Origin: Kingdonia uniflora | Taxonomy: Eukaryota > Streptophyta > Magnoliopsida > Ranunculales > Circaeasteraceae | DNA length: 64,000 bases | NCBI GenBank assembly: GCA_014058105.1 | Contig: JACGCM010000581.1 | Span: 1 to 64,000, forward strand | Direction of reading: 5' to 3' | Shown here: one piece after another, positions 33,401 through 45,328 of the stretch | How the letters are laid out: each line of letters begins with the position of its first letter | Numbering within the stretch: the first letter of the stretch is position 1 | Program-made: the position numbers and the translations under genes | The notes under the pieces: model-generated | The model's database searches: none | Seen by the model: the letters and a program-made list of their open reading frames with translations, nothing else | Told to the model about the DNA's origin: nothing

Positions 33401-36400
33401 CGAAGAGGGCAAGCTATTACTACTATGTAAAGGTGCAGACAGGTTCGTAAGTTGCAACATGGATTTTAGATTCATACTCTTGTGAAAATTATGCCTTTTG
33501 GAAAACATAAATATCTCATATATGCTGATGTCTATCCTCCTTGGGAGACCAAAGTTTGGTTTCTTCTGTGTGTCTCAATTACACTATGACTATCACCCGC
33601 ACTGCGAGATATTAGTGTTTTGGCCTCTCCGGAAATGTGCTTTTCGCTTCTTCTTTTTTGAAAGGCAAGCCGGTTTTATATAGGGATCCGTAACCCTGAA
33701 TTTCCAACCCCATGGGGTTTCAAACCCACGACTCCACTCGCTTCTGAAACATACTTTTCACGAGATCTCTTTTATACAGTGTTTTTGGACGATTTCTTCG
33801 GAATACTTATGCCCTCTTAAACATTTCTCTGGACAGTGTCATGTTTGAAAGGCTTGCGAAAAATGGAAGAGAGTTTGAAGAGAAAACTAGAGACCACATG
33901 GACGAGTATGCCAATGCAGGGTTAAGAACCTTGGTACTTGCATACCGTGAACTTGACGAGGAAGAATATAAAGTGTTTAATGAGGAATTCACTGAAGCAA
34001 AGAACTCGATCAGTGTTGATAGGGATGAAGTGATTGATGAAGTTGCAGAGAAGATAGAGAAGAATTTAATTCTTCTTGGTGCCACTGCTGTTGAAGACAA
34101 ACTCCAAAATGGGGTGAGTACAAAAACTTAATAAGACAAGACATTTGAAGTGAAGGAATGTTTTCACATTTATTAGTTATGTATCTTAATCACAATTTTT
34201 GATTTCTTACTATATAATAGGTTCCTGAATGCATTGACAAACTCGCTCAAGCTGGAATAAAGATATGGGTTTTGACTGGAGATAAGATGGAAACCGCGAT
34301 CAATATTGGGTATGGTTTCTGATATAATATTAAGTTACTATGGATGTAAATTGTTCTCTCCTTGACCAAAATACTGACTCCAGTTTAATTTTGCAGCTTT
34401 GCTTGTAGTTTGCTTAGACAAGGAATGAAGCAAATAATTATCAACTTGGAAACTCCTGAGATTAAAGCATTAGAAAAGGCAGAGGACAAAGCCGCAATCA
34501 CAAAGGTAAGCATTAGTTTACTCAGTGAGATTTGATACTCAAATTATCTTTATTTAAGTATTCAGCTTATAATCGGATAAATTTCTGGAACTGGTAACTA
34601 AAATGCCCAAATTACTAGTTTGTAGTGTTGAACCTGATATCTCATTGCGTTAGAGAAGAGCATGAAACAGTTCGACAAACAATTCAATCACCAATACTAG
34701 CACCCACACACACTTGTGGTAACATACGTTTTTGCTGTGAAAATAACAACCAGAGAGTTGCTCAATCATTTAGTAGACCAAATGAAGTGAAAGTGAAAAT
34801 TACAGCCCAAAAATGTGCAGCAATACAATATTCTTATGTGGTTCACCCTACAGGCTATCCCCACGGAGTACAGATGGAAAAATACTAAAATTCATTATAC
34901 AGTTACGAAAAAATATACCTACTTCACTTCTCAAAAGTGTTTAGTCTTATATGAAATGTATTCGTCATTATCTAAACAAGTGAAGAGGGTATATTAGATG
35001 TGAGATTGATAAACTATTTTGGCTCCATTTTCAGGCATCAAAGGCAAGCGTCATCCATCAGATAAACCAGGCAAAGGCACAAATTACTGCATCAAAAGGA
35101 AGTTCTGATGCATTTGCTTTAATAATTGATGGGAAGTCACTAACTTATGCTCTGGAAGAAAATGTCAAGAACATGTTTCTAGAAATTGCAATTGGCTGTG
35201 CCTCTGTTATTTGCTGCCGCTCATCACCGAAACAGAAAGCACTTGTAAGCTACCATTTTCTTACTTCCTTGTGGCAATTTCATTTTTGCTCTTTTTATAT
35301 CAATAGAGCTTATGTTCATTATAATTGAAGGTATAACTGATTTAATGAATCTCAAATATAAACATGCAGGTTACCCGACTAGTTAAAACAGGAACAGGGA
35401 AGACAACATTGGGAATTGGTGATGGGGCCAACGATGTGGGAATGCTTCAAGAAGCAGATATTGGTGTTGGTATCAGTGGTGTTGAAGGAATGCAGGTTGA
35501 TGTTCACCCAATGACTGTCTTAATATGAATCTGTCGTATGTTTTCCTTATTTTACTCATGTCTTGTCATCTAAATTGCTTGTGAATTTGAAATTTTCAGG
35601 CAGTTATGTCAAGTGACATTGCAATTGCTCAGTTCCGTTTTCTGGAGCGGTTGCTACTTGTGCATGGACACTGGTGTTACAGAAGGATCACGTCGATGGT
35701 AATATTCTACACTTTGAACACTAACTCTTTCACAACTGCTCTGCTATGTAACTGTTTATTAAGTTTTCATTCTGAATCTTCCTCTAATACAAATTTCTGT
35801 CTTTCTTTGTCCTGCAGATATGCTACTTCTTCTACAAGAACATCACATTTGGTATTACTCTCTTCTTGCTAGAATCGCGTGCTTCATTTTCTGGGCAACC
35901 TGCATATAATGACTGGTACATGTCGCTATACAATGTCTTCTTCTCATCACTTCCGGCTCTTGCTCTGGGGCTATTTGACCAAGACGTTTCCGCCCGCTTT
36001 TGTCTTAAGGTACGTCTACAATCTAACTTTGTCTATTTTTGCAAACCGTGGGAAGTATAGAACAACTTTGAATGTGATAGTTGATTCATTGTTTACTTGG
36101 TTCCATGCAATCAGTTCCCACTATTGTACCAAGAAGGTGTTCAAAATGTTCTCTTCAGCTGGAAGCGAATAATAGGCTACATGATCAATGGACTTTACAG
36201 TTCCCTTGTTATCTTCTTCTGCTGCATAAAGGCATTTAATCACCAATCCTTCCGTAAGGGAGGAGAGGTTGTTGGCTTAGATATTTTTGGAACAACCATG
36301 TATACTTGTGTAGTTTGGGTCGTGAACTGCCAGATGGCGATCTCCGTAAGTTACTTCACATTGATACAGCATCTTTTCACCTGGGGTAGCGTAGTCGTAT

Positions 36401-36723
36401 GGTATCTATTCCTCTTGGCCTATGGCGCCATATCACCCACGTTATCTACCACTGCGTACAAAGTTTTCATTGAAGCTTGTGCTCCGGCTCCCTCTTACTG
36501 GATCATCACGTTCGTTGTATTAATTTTCGCTATCATTCCGTATTGTGTGTATAAAGCTATAAGAATGAGGTTTTTCCCCATGTATCATCAGATGGTACAG
36601 TGGATAAGAATGGAAGGGAAATCAGAAGACCCAGAGTATTGCCGCATAGTGCGACAAAGATCGATTCGACCCATGACAGTAGGTTGTACAGCAAGAAGGG
36701 AAGCTTCTAGACACAGTGCATGA
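30484..36723 (+). CDS. P4-type phospholipid-transporting ATPase (ALA9-12-like flippase)
   Basis: P4-ATPases hydrolyse ATP to move phospholipids to the cytosolic leaflet of membranes, normally with an ALIS/CDC50 beta subunit. Exons: 30484-30873, 31617-32959, 33332-33442, 33837-34113, 34221-34309, 34397-34505, 35035-35244, 35370-35495, 35600-35698, 35818-36009, 36115-36723. All introns are GT-AG, the phases agree, and the sum is 1185 codons including TGA (1184 aa), the usual length. An N-terminal basic patch (PKRKRLHF) precedes the conserved [16 protein letters not shown]. Membrane segments lie in exons 1, 2 and 10-11. Key motifs: DGETNLK (about residue 194, the P4 form of the actuator loop), DKTGTLT with phospho-acceptor Asp at about 425, KGAD in the nucleotide domain, TGDKMETA, and GDGANDVG (about 860-867). 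The N-terminus and the motif spacing resemble the Arabidopsis ALA8-12 clade; the exact orthologue is not decided. No break was found. Confidence 0.95.
31111..31130 (+). repeat. Run of 20 G in intron 1 of the flippase gene
   Basis: An uninterrupted poly(G) tract 237 bases into intron 1. It could form a G-quadruplex in DNA or pre-mRNA, and its length is prone to sequencing error. Confidence 0.95.
33663..33731. repeat. Dispersed SINE-like repeat in flippase intron 3
   Basis: About 70 bp starting AGGCAAGCCGGTTTTATAT, closely matched at 61236-61307. It contains GGGTTTCAAACCCACGAC, resembling an RNA polymerase III B box as found in tRNA-derived SINEs. No full SINE structure or poly-A tail was established. 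Confidence 0.6.
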
Positions 36724-36990
36724 GATGATATGTTTACAGGCAGAGGAAGGTCTAAATATCTTTTCTTTTATGTAGTCATTTTAGATAAGCAGAGGGTGTA
36801 ACCCAATTGTTGTACAGGCGGATCGTGTCAGAGGTCATATTTTCTTTTTGTTTCCTGTCCATATCTTGTATGTCAAATACATCATTTATACAACAGTAAG
36901 AATACAAATTTATAGCAGTTTTACATACAACATTGTAGTTTTCCGAATTTTGTCTTCTACATGGTCAGACCGAAGTTAGGAGGTATTTCT
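36724..36990 (+). other. Probable 3' UTR of the flippase gene
   Basis: AT-rich sequence after the TGA at 36721-36723. No canonical AATAAA is obvious; AT-rich near-variants lie around 36880-36910. Confidence 0.4.
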
Positions 36991-36995
36991 TACCA

Positions 36996-37377
36996 TTAGA
37001 GCATCCACAGCAGTTGGGTGGGTGGATTTGCCCAAATACACTCACATCAGTCTATCACAAATTCAAGGTAAATATTATTACGCGCAGTTCTGAACTGCGC
37101 GACGTCACTATGCGCAGTTCTGAACTACGCGGCATAAAAAAAAATTAGATCTTGCGATGTGGCTCAATCTGGAGCGTCCATTATCCAACGCGCAGTTCAG
37201 AAGGGCGCGGCATGAATCCACCAAAAATCTACCCTTCGAATCCACCCTTAGGGTCGATTTTCATCGCCACGTTACCAATCGACCTAGCTGCTGGGAACCA
37301 AAGAGGGTGGATTTGAGAGTGAAAACCAAATTCACCCTGCCACGTCAGGATGTAACTAGCTGCTGTGGATGCTCTTA
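36996..37377. mobile_element. Harbinger-type MITE with TTA target duplication
   Basis: TTA at 36996-36998 and 37375-37377 flanks 36999-37374 (376 bp). The left end reads GAGCATCCACAGCAGTTGGG, and the reverse complement of the right end reads GAGCATCCACAGCAGCTAG. Inside are three GC-rich copies of GCGCAGTTC; one pair (37081-37090 and 37092-37101) makes a perfect 10-bp palindrome around one base. No coding capacity. It sits exactly between the target duplication and the left end of the next MITE. Confidence 0.92.
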
Positions 37378-37988
37378 GGGGGAGCTTTATAAGCAAGGAG
37401 ACGCTTTTGTAACTACGAGGAGATAAGGTGAGGGCCCCACAGTGAAAATAGAAATCGTCTCTCTCTCTCTTTGTTCTTTATTCCAATTTCATAACTAGGT
37501 TGAAGTTTTCAATATATAATTTAGTGAAACGATTATGTGTTGATAAGTATTGTTATTTGGAATTAAAAACCCTCAAATAAAACCCAGGGTTGAGATTCAA
37601 ATTATTTAAATCAGTACTCACCATGGAATATTATGTGAAAAACATGATGTAGATGAAAGATTATAGCCTCAAAAATTCTAACTCAAACTCCGAAATTAGT
37701 TTGATTATTTACAGTTCGCAAAAGTCGCTCGTTCTTTTATCTTGATCTAATCTTCTTCTTTCAATTCACCATTATTGCAAAATATAAACCTTAGAATAAG
37801 GGGGAGATAAGAAAGGATAGAGGAGAGAGAAGATTTTGTTATGTCAACATTCACTTCTTCAGAGATGGTTTTTTTTAAGTGGGGCCCTCTCCTTCCCTCT
37901 CCCAAAATGTTTAAACCGATTTACATTTTTTAGTTCCTCCTTACCATTGGGAATAAATCTCCTTGCTGATAAAGCTCCCCTGCCATTA
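37378..37988. mobile_element. hAT-like MITE interrupted at its border by another MITE
   Basis: The element 37378-37980 has inverted ends: GGGGGAGCTTTATAAGCAAG on the left and, on the reverse complement of the right, GGGGAGCTTTATCAGCAAGG. Its likely 8-bp target duplication is TACCATTA (36991-36998) on the left, now displaced by the Harbinger MITE, and TGCCATTA (37981-37988) on the right, with one mismatch. The 8-bp length suggests hAT, though the TIR alone is not diagnostic. There is no ORF of note. Confidence 0.75.
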
Positions 37989-38099
37989 GATATGGCAAGA
38001 AAATGACTTTTTGACGTAAGTGTTCGTAGATTGCCGAAACTACCCCTGCAGCAAAAGTTAGCAAAACATTAACTCTAGAGAGAGCCTTGCTGATTTTTT

Positions 38100-38400
38100 T
38101 TGAGGAAGAAATTTACGTTGCGTGAGGAGCTTAGATGGGAATCAGTTGCCGGGCCAGACAAGTTTATCTTAGCCTTTTGTAAGGCTAGCTGTGAGTGCTT
38201 TAAAAATGAATTCATCAAGTTGGTTCAGGAGACCAGTTCCTTGGCTTTGATGCCAACCACACTTTTGTCAAACTTGCACCTAAGCATCCCACTTATCGGA
38301 GCTGAGAATATTCTCGGTGTCTGACCTATTAACTTGATTTACAACTCTTAATTTGAAATCCACGATGATTAGTTTTGGCAAGGTCACCATTTCTAGTGTA
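38100..38400 (+). pseudogene. LINE reverse-transcriptase scrap
   Basis: The peptide VAGPDKFILAFCKASCECFKNEF matches the AxGPDGF...FF...W segment that opens the RT domain of plant LINE ORF2, here noted by its AGPD and FCKAS residues. A further frame-shifted piece, FVKLAPKHP, corresponds to the following FVxLIPKK block. Nothing more of the domain is readable. Confidence 0.6.
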
Positions 38401-40110
38401 GTATTGGAGCCTTTGCTAAAGGGGAGTCAAATCTTAGACATCGTTCAGATTGCCAATACGCCTATCAATTTCTAAAAGGGAGAGGGTACTTGGGGGTTTG
38501 TTTGCTAAAACACTATATGAATCTTAAGATTCGTTATTTTGGTAGTTCATGATTACATGTTGGATAAACTGAACTTTGGACCTGTTTGAAAAACCTAGGT
38601 TCTTCTGTGCCGTGTGGTTGGGATTTTCATAGTTACATGCTAGACACTGTGGAATTTGCACATGTTTATAGGTCAATAAGTGTGTTTACTCTATCAACTT
38701 TTCCATTTTGAGAAATGAATCCCTGACGAGCTTCTTTCAGGGCCTTCATCTGCTCTCGTGTTTATAGTGATTGAAGCCCCTAGATGTATTGTTTATTTGT
38801 TATGGTATCACAACGTTGAGATTGAGTTTTTTTTTTTTTTTTTGTTACTAACTATTTGTTTGCAACAAGGTTTGCTGTGGGAATCCAACTGCTTGTGAGG
38901 GAAAGGTTACATTTTTCAGAGTGTACATACTTATGGTGGCTTTCATAAGGATTGGGATGTTCATCCCATGGCCTAAGAGTGCCCACAAAAAGTATCTCAA
39001 CTCTTGGAAAAATATCAAAAAACTGAGAGACATTACTAGTACACAAAAAGATTTAGTACAGGGGTGTCTTATTTTTATGTGAGAGTGGGTATTTGTTACA
39101 AATGCAAGGATGTAGAGATGAAAGATACAAAAAAAAAGAAAAAAAAAAAAGGAGGTGCAAGTAGGAAGATTAAGATGACTTTAGAGATAGATTTGGATGA
39201 GTTTGTTAGTGATTTTAAGGGGAAAACAACATTGTAAAAGTAGTATAATGGAATTTTTGTAACATTTAATAGATGCTTATGACAACAATGAATGAATGTG
39301 TATGGTTGTAATTTTGGATATTAATAAGATGGATGTTTATGGCAATGTTATACACTTTGCTTATACCTTGTTTCCCTAGTTTATGACATTGTTATACACT
39401 TTGCTTATACACTGTTTTGAATGTATATACATTGTGGTTAAAACAAAAAATGAACATTGTTATGATAAAACTATTTACAGGAAATATTACATTGTTATGA
39501 CAGGAATTGATACAATGTTTATTCCCACTCGATAGACTGCTTTACAATAAATGGATACATGAAATTTATGCAGTTAATGGGTGGTCTGAAGACTGAAAAT
39601 AGATTAATAAAATTGTAGTCTTATTTGTACAGAAAATGAATGAACATGAGCAGCCTTTGTACATAAAGCTGTACAGAAAATGGATGAACAAAAATGGATG
39701 GGGTTACCCATGGATGAACTATAGAAACATATCTTTTAAAAAAAGGAATTGCATTCACCACAAAATAAGAATTGCGACCCTGTCTTTAGTACCAAATAAG
39801 AATTACATTTACCACAAAAAACGAGTCATATCTTCAAAAAAGCAAACATAGAAAATGTTTCATCAATTCAAAGTAAGAGTCATATCTCATAAAAAAACGC
39901 AAACTTAAACCCTCCACTTTGGCCTAGATGCATTGTAAGTCCTCATGTAGGGATTAGTACCCCTTAAAGGATTTGCACTTTGTTCGCTTTGAGTTCCCCT
40001 TGCATTTGTCTGATTAGAATTGATTCTGGTATTTGCATTTTGTTGTCTTGCCCTTTCAGTAGACTGATTAGAAGTTCTTTTAGTATTGATTTTGGTACTT
40101 TATCCAGTAA
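38401..40110. other. Spacer between LINE scrap and MuDR-type transposase
   Basis: AT-rich DNA with an 18-T run at about 38828-38845 and A-rich runs near 39130-39150. It may contain the 3' arm of the neighbouring MuDR-type element, but no TIR could be matched. Confidence 0.35.
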
Positions 40111-40119
40111 TTGGAGTTT

Positions 40120-43050
40120 CTACACTTTGTTGAGATGTTCTTGCCCTCCCCATAGTTTGAGTTGTTTATGAAGTAGAAAACCCAAACTTTTCTCTAATCT
40201 CTTTTGACTTCTTTGAGTATCTACCCTAGTAAGTTTCTTCTTGTTAAGAACAATCTTATCAACTGCAGGGGGACCCTTACATGCCTTCTTATTGTGCCCA
40301 TAGTGTTCACATTTGCTACATCTCCTTGATGAGCCATTAGTGAGTTCATCTTCATCTTTTCTCCTTGCTTTCCTAGGTCTCCCAGTTGGCCTCAGGAGTG
40401 GGGGTAGCCTGATTTCCATGGGTGGCTACAATATGATACATTATATATGAAAAACATATTAAAATATGATACCTACACATTAGCAGATTGATATGTTTAG
40501 AAAAATGTTATAAACTTAACAATTACATACCTTCATCCAACTTGTTTCATCAACCACAGGATAAACTGCACCAGCATATGCTTTAATGTATATAGACACC
40601 CAATGGTACTCACTGCAATATCTATATGTAAAGTAGTAAATGTATAAATAGTTGACAACTATGTATATAAAACATTTAAGCTAAACTAGTGAATGTATGA
40701 ACAATGAGCATAGTAATTTCATACTTACTTCTTCCATAATAATTTCTCAATCAAACAAGTATGCACATTGCATGTACACATGGTAGCCCAGATATTTGCC
40801 ACTCCATGCAATCACATTCTTGAGCTTCTAAGTTAACTGCCCACCTTTGTCCATCCTTTGTAGATGTCCACTTATTCTTATCAACACCTGCAAGATCAAA
40901 TTTACCACACTATTTCTTTAACTTTGTTATGTGGTCAACTGCCCTTGGTACCAAACCATCTTGGTCCCAAGTGCTTGCCTTGGTTCTTCTATCATACATC
41001 ATAGTCATCATCAGCATATTCAATTTTTCCAATGCTTTATGAAGTGTGGTTTATCCCTAACCCTCAATATCTAATTGTTAAATGACTCACTGAAACTATT
41101 AGTAATGTGCTCACATTTAGCTATAGAGTCAAAGTGAGACCTACACCAAATTTCATGAGGTTCACTCTTTAACCACTACCTTGTAGATAAATGGTCTTCC
41201 CCAAGCTTATTAAGAAAATTATCTTTATCAACTTTTCTAAAAGCTTTACTTGTATTCCAAGATAGCTTCTCCAAATGTGCACCCCTATAAATATTCTTAA
41301 AATTCTTGTACATATACCTAAAGCAGAACCTATGATTGCAATGATATGCAACTGCTTTAATTAACCATTTTTGCCTATCAAAAATGAATGTCAATTTGGC
41401 ATCATGTTGAACAAGCCATGGCTGTGATGCTTGAAGAAATGTGTTCCACGTATTATAGCATTCACTTCTGCATAAATATATAACAACTGGAAATAAACTA
41501 TTGTTCCCATCAAGACCTATAAGAGACAAACAAACTCCCCCATATTTTCCTTTCAAGAAACATCCATCTAATTCAAGAATTGGCCTGCATCCTCTCAATC
41601 AACCATCATAAGATGCTTTGAACATTACCATTGTTCCAGTCCACTGTAATGTGGTATCATCTCTGCAACAACCTACAAGGCACCCAGGATTTGCAATAAG
41701 AAGTTGCATAACTAAAGAAGGCATCTTAAAGTATCCCTCATCATATAAACCAACAATCCTTTCCATACATATAGCCCATGCATTCCAAGCAGTCCAATAA
41801 GATAAATTAATACCAAATTCTCTTCTAATTGTTGTGAACAAATCAATAGGCATGTAAAACTTAATATTCCTCAGTCCATCCTCATAGTAGTTGGCAACCC
41901 AAAGAGCATTTGCTAGCTTGTTCTTGTCATTAGTTTTGCCTTCACAAGTATACTCTAAATGACATCCTCTCAAAACCATGGTATGTTAATAAGTGGATTT
42001 TCTAACATATAACACCCACTTGTAACTTTTATCAGTACACTTGAACCTTAACCTGCAGCTTTCATTTTTATTTCCTGCAAATATGTGAACTTGTTTTGGA
42101 TAGACTATGTCCTTATGTATTTTCTAGCCTCATTGACAGTTGGCCACTCCATCCCAATCACAATTGGATCAAGATAGTTTTCTATTTTTGTACTATCGAG
42201 TGGTACAATACTTTCTTCATTTTAAAAAATATTGTTACTCGCCCCCACAAAATCTTTAAAATCTTCATATCTTTAGCTGTGGGCACACCATCTCCATCCT
42301 GTGAGGAATGAGTGTTGTAATAATCATCTTCAGCATCTACATCGTTAATATTAATATGCGATGAATGATTTGCTTAAACATCAACTGGTTCTACATTAAT
42401 TTCTTGCTCATCAATTTTCTAGGACAGCAATAGGTTGAACACCATTTGCTTGAACATCAACTGGTTGCCCATCAAATTGTTGAACATCAATTGGTTGCTC
42501 ATCAAACGGTTGAACATCAACTGGCTGCTTATCTTTATCTAAATTTATCATATCAACACCATTATATATTATTGTCACTAGAATCTCGGAGCTCATATAA
42601 TTCTTCATCTGAAAGGTATCTTGGTCTCTTTATTTTATGTGCCGGGGGTACAAGTTTGGGTTTTTTGACAACAAAAACATAAAAATATACACTCCCTTCT
42701 CTTGTACCGTCACTATTTCTTAACATATCCTTCAAGATGTTGTTAGAATCCACTATTTTTAGATCGCCAAGGAATAAGTAACACATCTGGAGCATTGACC
42801 ATCTAGGAATTGAATGTGTAGTTTGCAGAAAATGACCCCTCATTTTTTTTGATAATCCGATCAATTTATTGCAAGTAGGGGAACCTTTAGACATTTTATC
42901 AACTATGAAATCTTTTCCACCAACATAATCCGATTTGCAATACCTAGTGGCACCTGGACTTGTCCATTTTCCTTTAACATGGATCACCAAATTCATGTTT
43001 TTGTGTTTCAATATACGGTGTACGTAAAAACTAATAATACATAAAAACAA
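40120..43050 (-). pseudogene. MuDR-type MULE transposase with SWIM and zinc knuckle (broken)
   Basis: Minus-strand order: an N-terminal part (43050-42562) with YVGGKDFIVDKMSKG resembling the N-terminal region of MuDR transposases; a low-complexity DVQP/FDGQ repeat (about 42608-42411); the region before the catalytic core (41979-41599, including YFKMPSLVMQLLIANPGC); an in-frame TGA at about 41600; then the MULE DDE core (CRPILELDGCFLKGKYGG with the first Asp, FDRQKWLIKAV at the second, HRFCFRYMYKNFK). A SWIM finger, CDCMEWQISGLPCVHA, lies near 40790-40830. After an intron (GTATGT donor near 40530) comes a CCHC knuckle CSKCEHYGHNKKAC in 40419-40120. Stops and frameshifts rule out function. It differs in domain type from the FAR1-like transposase at 11-14 kb. 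Confidence 0.85.
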
Positions 43051-43872
43051 TAGCTAATCACTACTTATCCATCACAATTAACAAGCAAAAAAGAAAATTT
43101 TAAAATAAAAAAATAAATTGGGATCGTGGTTAAACAATGAGATAAATAAACCCACAAACTTAAATCACAAAGAAAATAACAATTGCACTAAAACCCACAA
43201 CCCCAATTAGATAAACTACATTTAGATAACCCACAAACAAGCAGATAAACTATAATTAGTTGCCTCAAATTTTACAAATATTATAATGATTGCTCTAAAA
43301 GACTAAAACCCACAACCCCAATTACAAAAAAATTACAACAAATGGTACTTAGTAATCCTCTCTCACAACAAATGGTACTCAGTGAGTTTGGTACAAAATA
43401 ACCATAGAATATATATATGAGTTTGAGAGAATTGCATACTTATTTATCTGAGATTTCTTTATTTGGAAGGGAAGATTATTAATTGGGTAAACTCTCATAG
43501 CTTTTTTTAGGTTTGGCGGGATAGAGTTTCTTTTTGGGTGTTTGAAAATTGAAATCAATTGGGTTTGGTTGTCACATGACAGACATGTGCAGGCACTTTA
43601 GACATTACATTTTTTTGACTTGGTCAACTCTGGACTGACGCAGTTGACCAGCTTTGTTTTCGCCCGAAATTGGATTGGGGTCTAAAGTCTGAAATGCCAT
43701 AGGTGGGGATAACGCCAAAGATGGACAATATATGGGGTCTAAAGTCTTAAAAACCGTTATATTAATTTTGTGTGTATTTTTTTATTTTATGTTTTAGCTG
43801 AGGTAAAATTGTTTTTGATTGGAGGTAGGTTGATAAAATCTAGCAAAACTCTTTTGCACAAACTAGATATAT
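43051..43872. other. Spacer, probable 5' arm of the MuDR-type element
   Basis: AT-rich DNA upstream of the transposase N-terminus. GGGGTCTAAAGTCT occurs twice (near 43677 and 43735). No counterpart was found on the other side, so the element's ends remain undefined. Confidence 0.35.
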
Positions 43873-45328
43873 GTTTTTTTTTTATAGAGAGAGAGTCCAG
43901 TTTGGGTTTTTGAACAGTGATCTTTCCCTAATTCCACTCTTCCCTAAAATTGTCTCCATCCTTCCCCCAGTTTTTGGTTCGTATCATCTGCGTGTACTAC
44001 TCGCTGATGGTGTAGCTTTCTGGTCTTGTTTTGTGAGGGTTTGAATCTATGCCGGTGATACCTGAAGGGAGTTGCTATCTTGGCGATAGTGTTTGGATCT
44101 CGTTCTAGCATTGGAATCCCTTTCCATTGAGTTTGTGGGCTGAAGCCAGTCTTTGTCTATACCTATTTTTTGAAGACCTTTGTTCCGTTTTGGATGTGGC
44201 TTTCCATTATTTGTTCATTCTCGTTTCTTTTCATGCTCTTTTGATTTCTTGTGTGACTTGCAAGTGTTTGTGGACTGCGGTGAGTGGCTGCAGAGGTCGT
44301 GCGAATGGTATAGAAACATGGAGAGATCTCGGCAGTAGCGAGATTTGGACTGAATAGCGACTGAGGTGATCGGTTTTTGGATTAGGCAGGGTCTCCACAA
44401 GGGCTATTTGGTGGAAGATCAGGTGGTCCTGGTGGAGTTTTCCGGTGCCTGTTTTGATTTTTGGCTGGGCTGGTACTGGTACTGTGAACCGGAGAGGGCT
44501 GGTCTGGTGGATTTTGGGTGAGTGGGCTGGTAAATAATGTGGGCCTGATCCTTCGTAGTCGAGTTGGGCTTCGGTGGAATGGACTCCTATTGGGTGCAAT
44601 AGTTTGGGTTGACGAGGTGAATACTATTTCAACTGTTTTTTGCTGACGTGAAGGCTCTGCTCCAACTTTTCTTTCTCCCTCTCTTATCGCTCTTGGTTCT
44701 CAGTGTACTCGTTCGGGGAGGCTGTTTTTAGGTCCCTTTTCCGTTTTCCTGCGAACTTTGGGGGTGGTGCAACTAATGATGAGGGCTTGAAGGGTTCGGC
44801 TTCGTTGAAGAACATCTTTATACCCGAACGTGTTCTTGCTTTGAGATTCTGTTTGGTTCTTTGTGCTGTTGTCTGGCCCTCCAACTCTGTGGTTGTTTCT
44901 TGCCGAGTGATGGATGGCAGTGGAAATGGATGAAATGGGTTGGTTTTGGGTTGTTTTCTTATGAAGCTTACGTTTCTTTCTCGGTATACTGCTGTGTTTT
45001 AGTACCCCAAGTGATCAGTGTTCGGCATGGTGGTGTTTCTTCACTGAGCTGTTTGGTGTGCTCTTAGGTTGGAAGGTCCCTCTTTGGATACGAGAGGTGG
45101 GTTTTTATTTCTTTCCTTTGCATGTAAAAATTGTGTTGTGGATGGTTTGGTTAGCCTCTGTTAATTGTTACCCTCTTTGAATTGTACTGGGTTTGATCTA
45201 AGGAAAAAAAACAAAAACAAAAACAAAAACTTGTTTGTCAAAGCTGTTGGTCAGTGTAGTTTGCACTTTGTTGTTGTTTTGACGGTTTAGTTTGATTGGG
45301 CCTTGTTTCGAGAGTAGACTGACAGTAA

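Noticed and set aside
38848..39046. Two overlapping minus-strand ORFs of about 60 codons
   Set aside because: No domain, and they lie in spacer next to a poly-T run; treated as chance ORFs.
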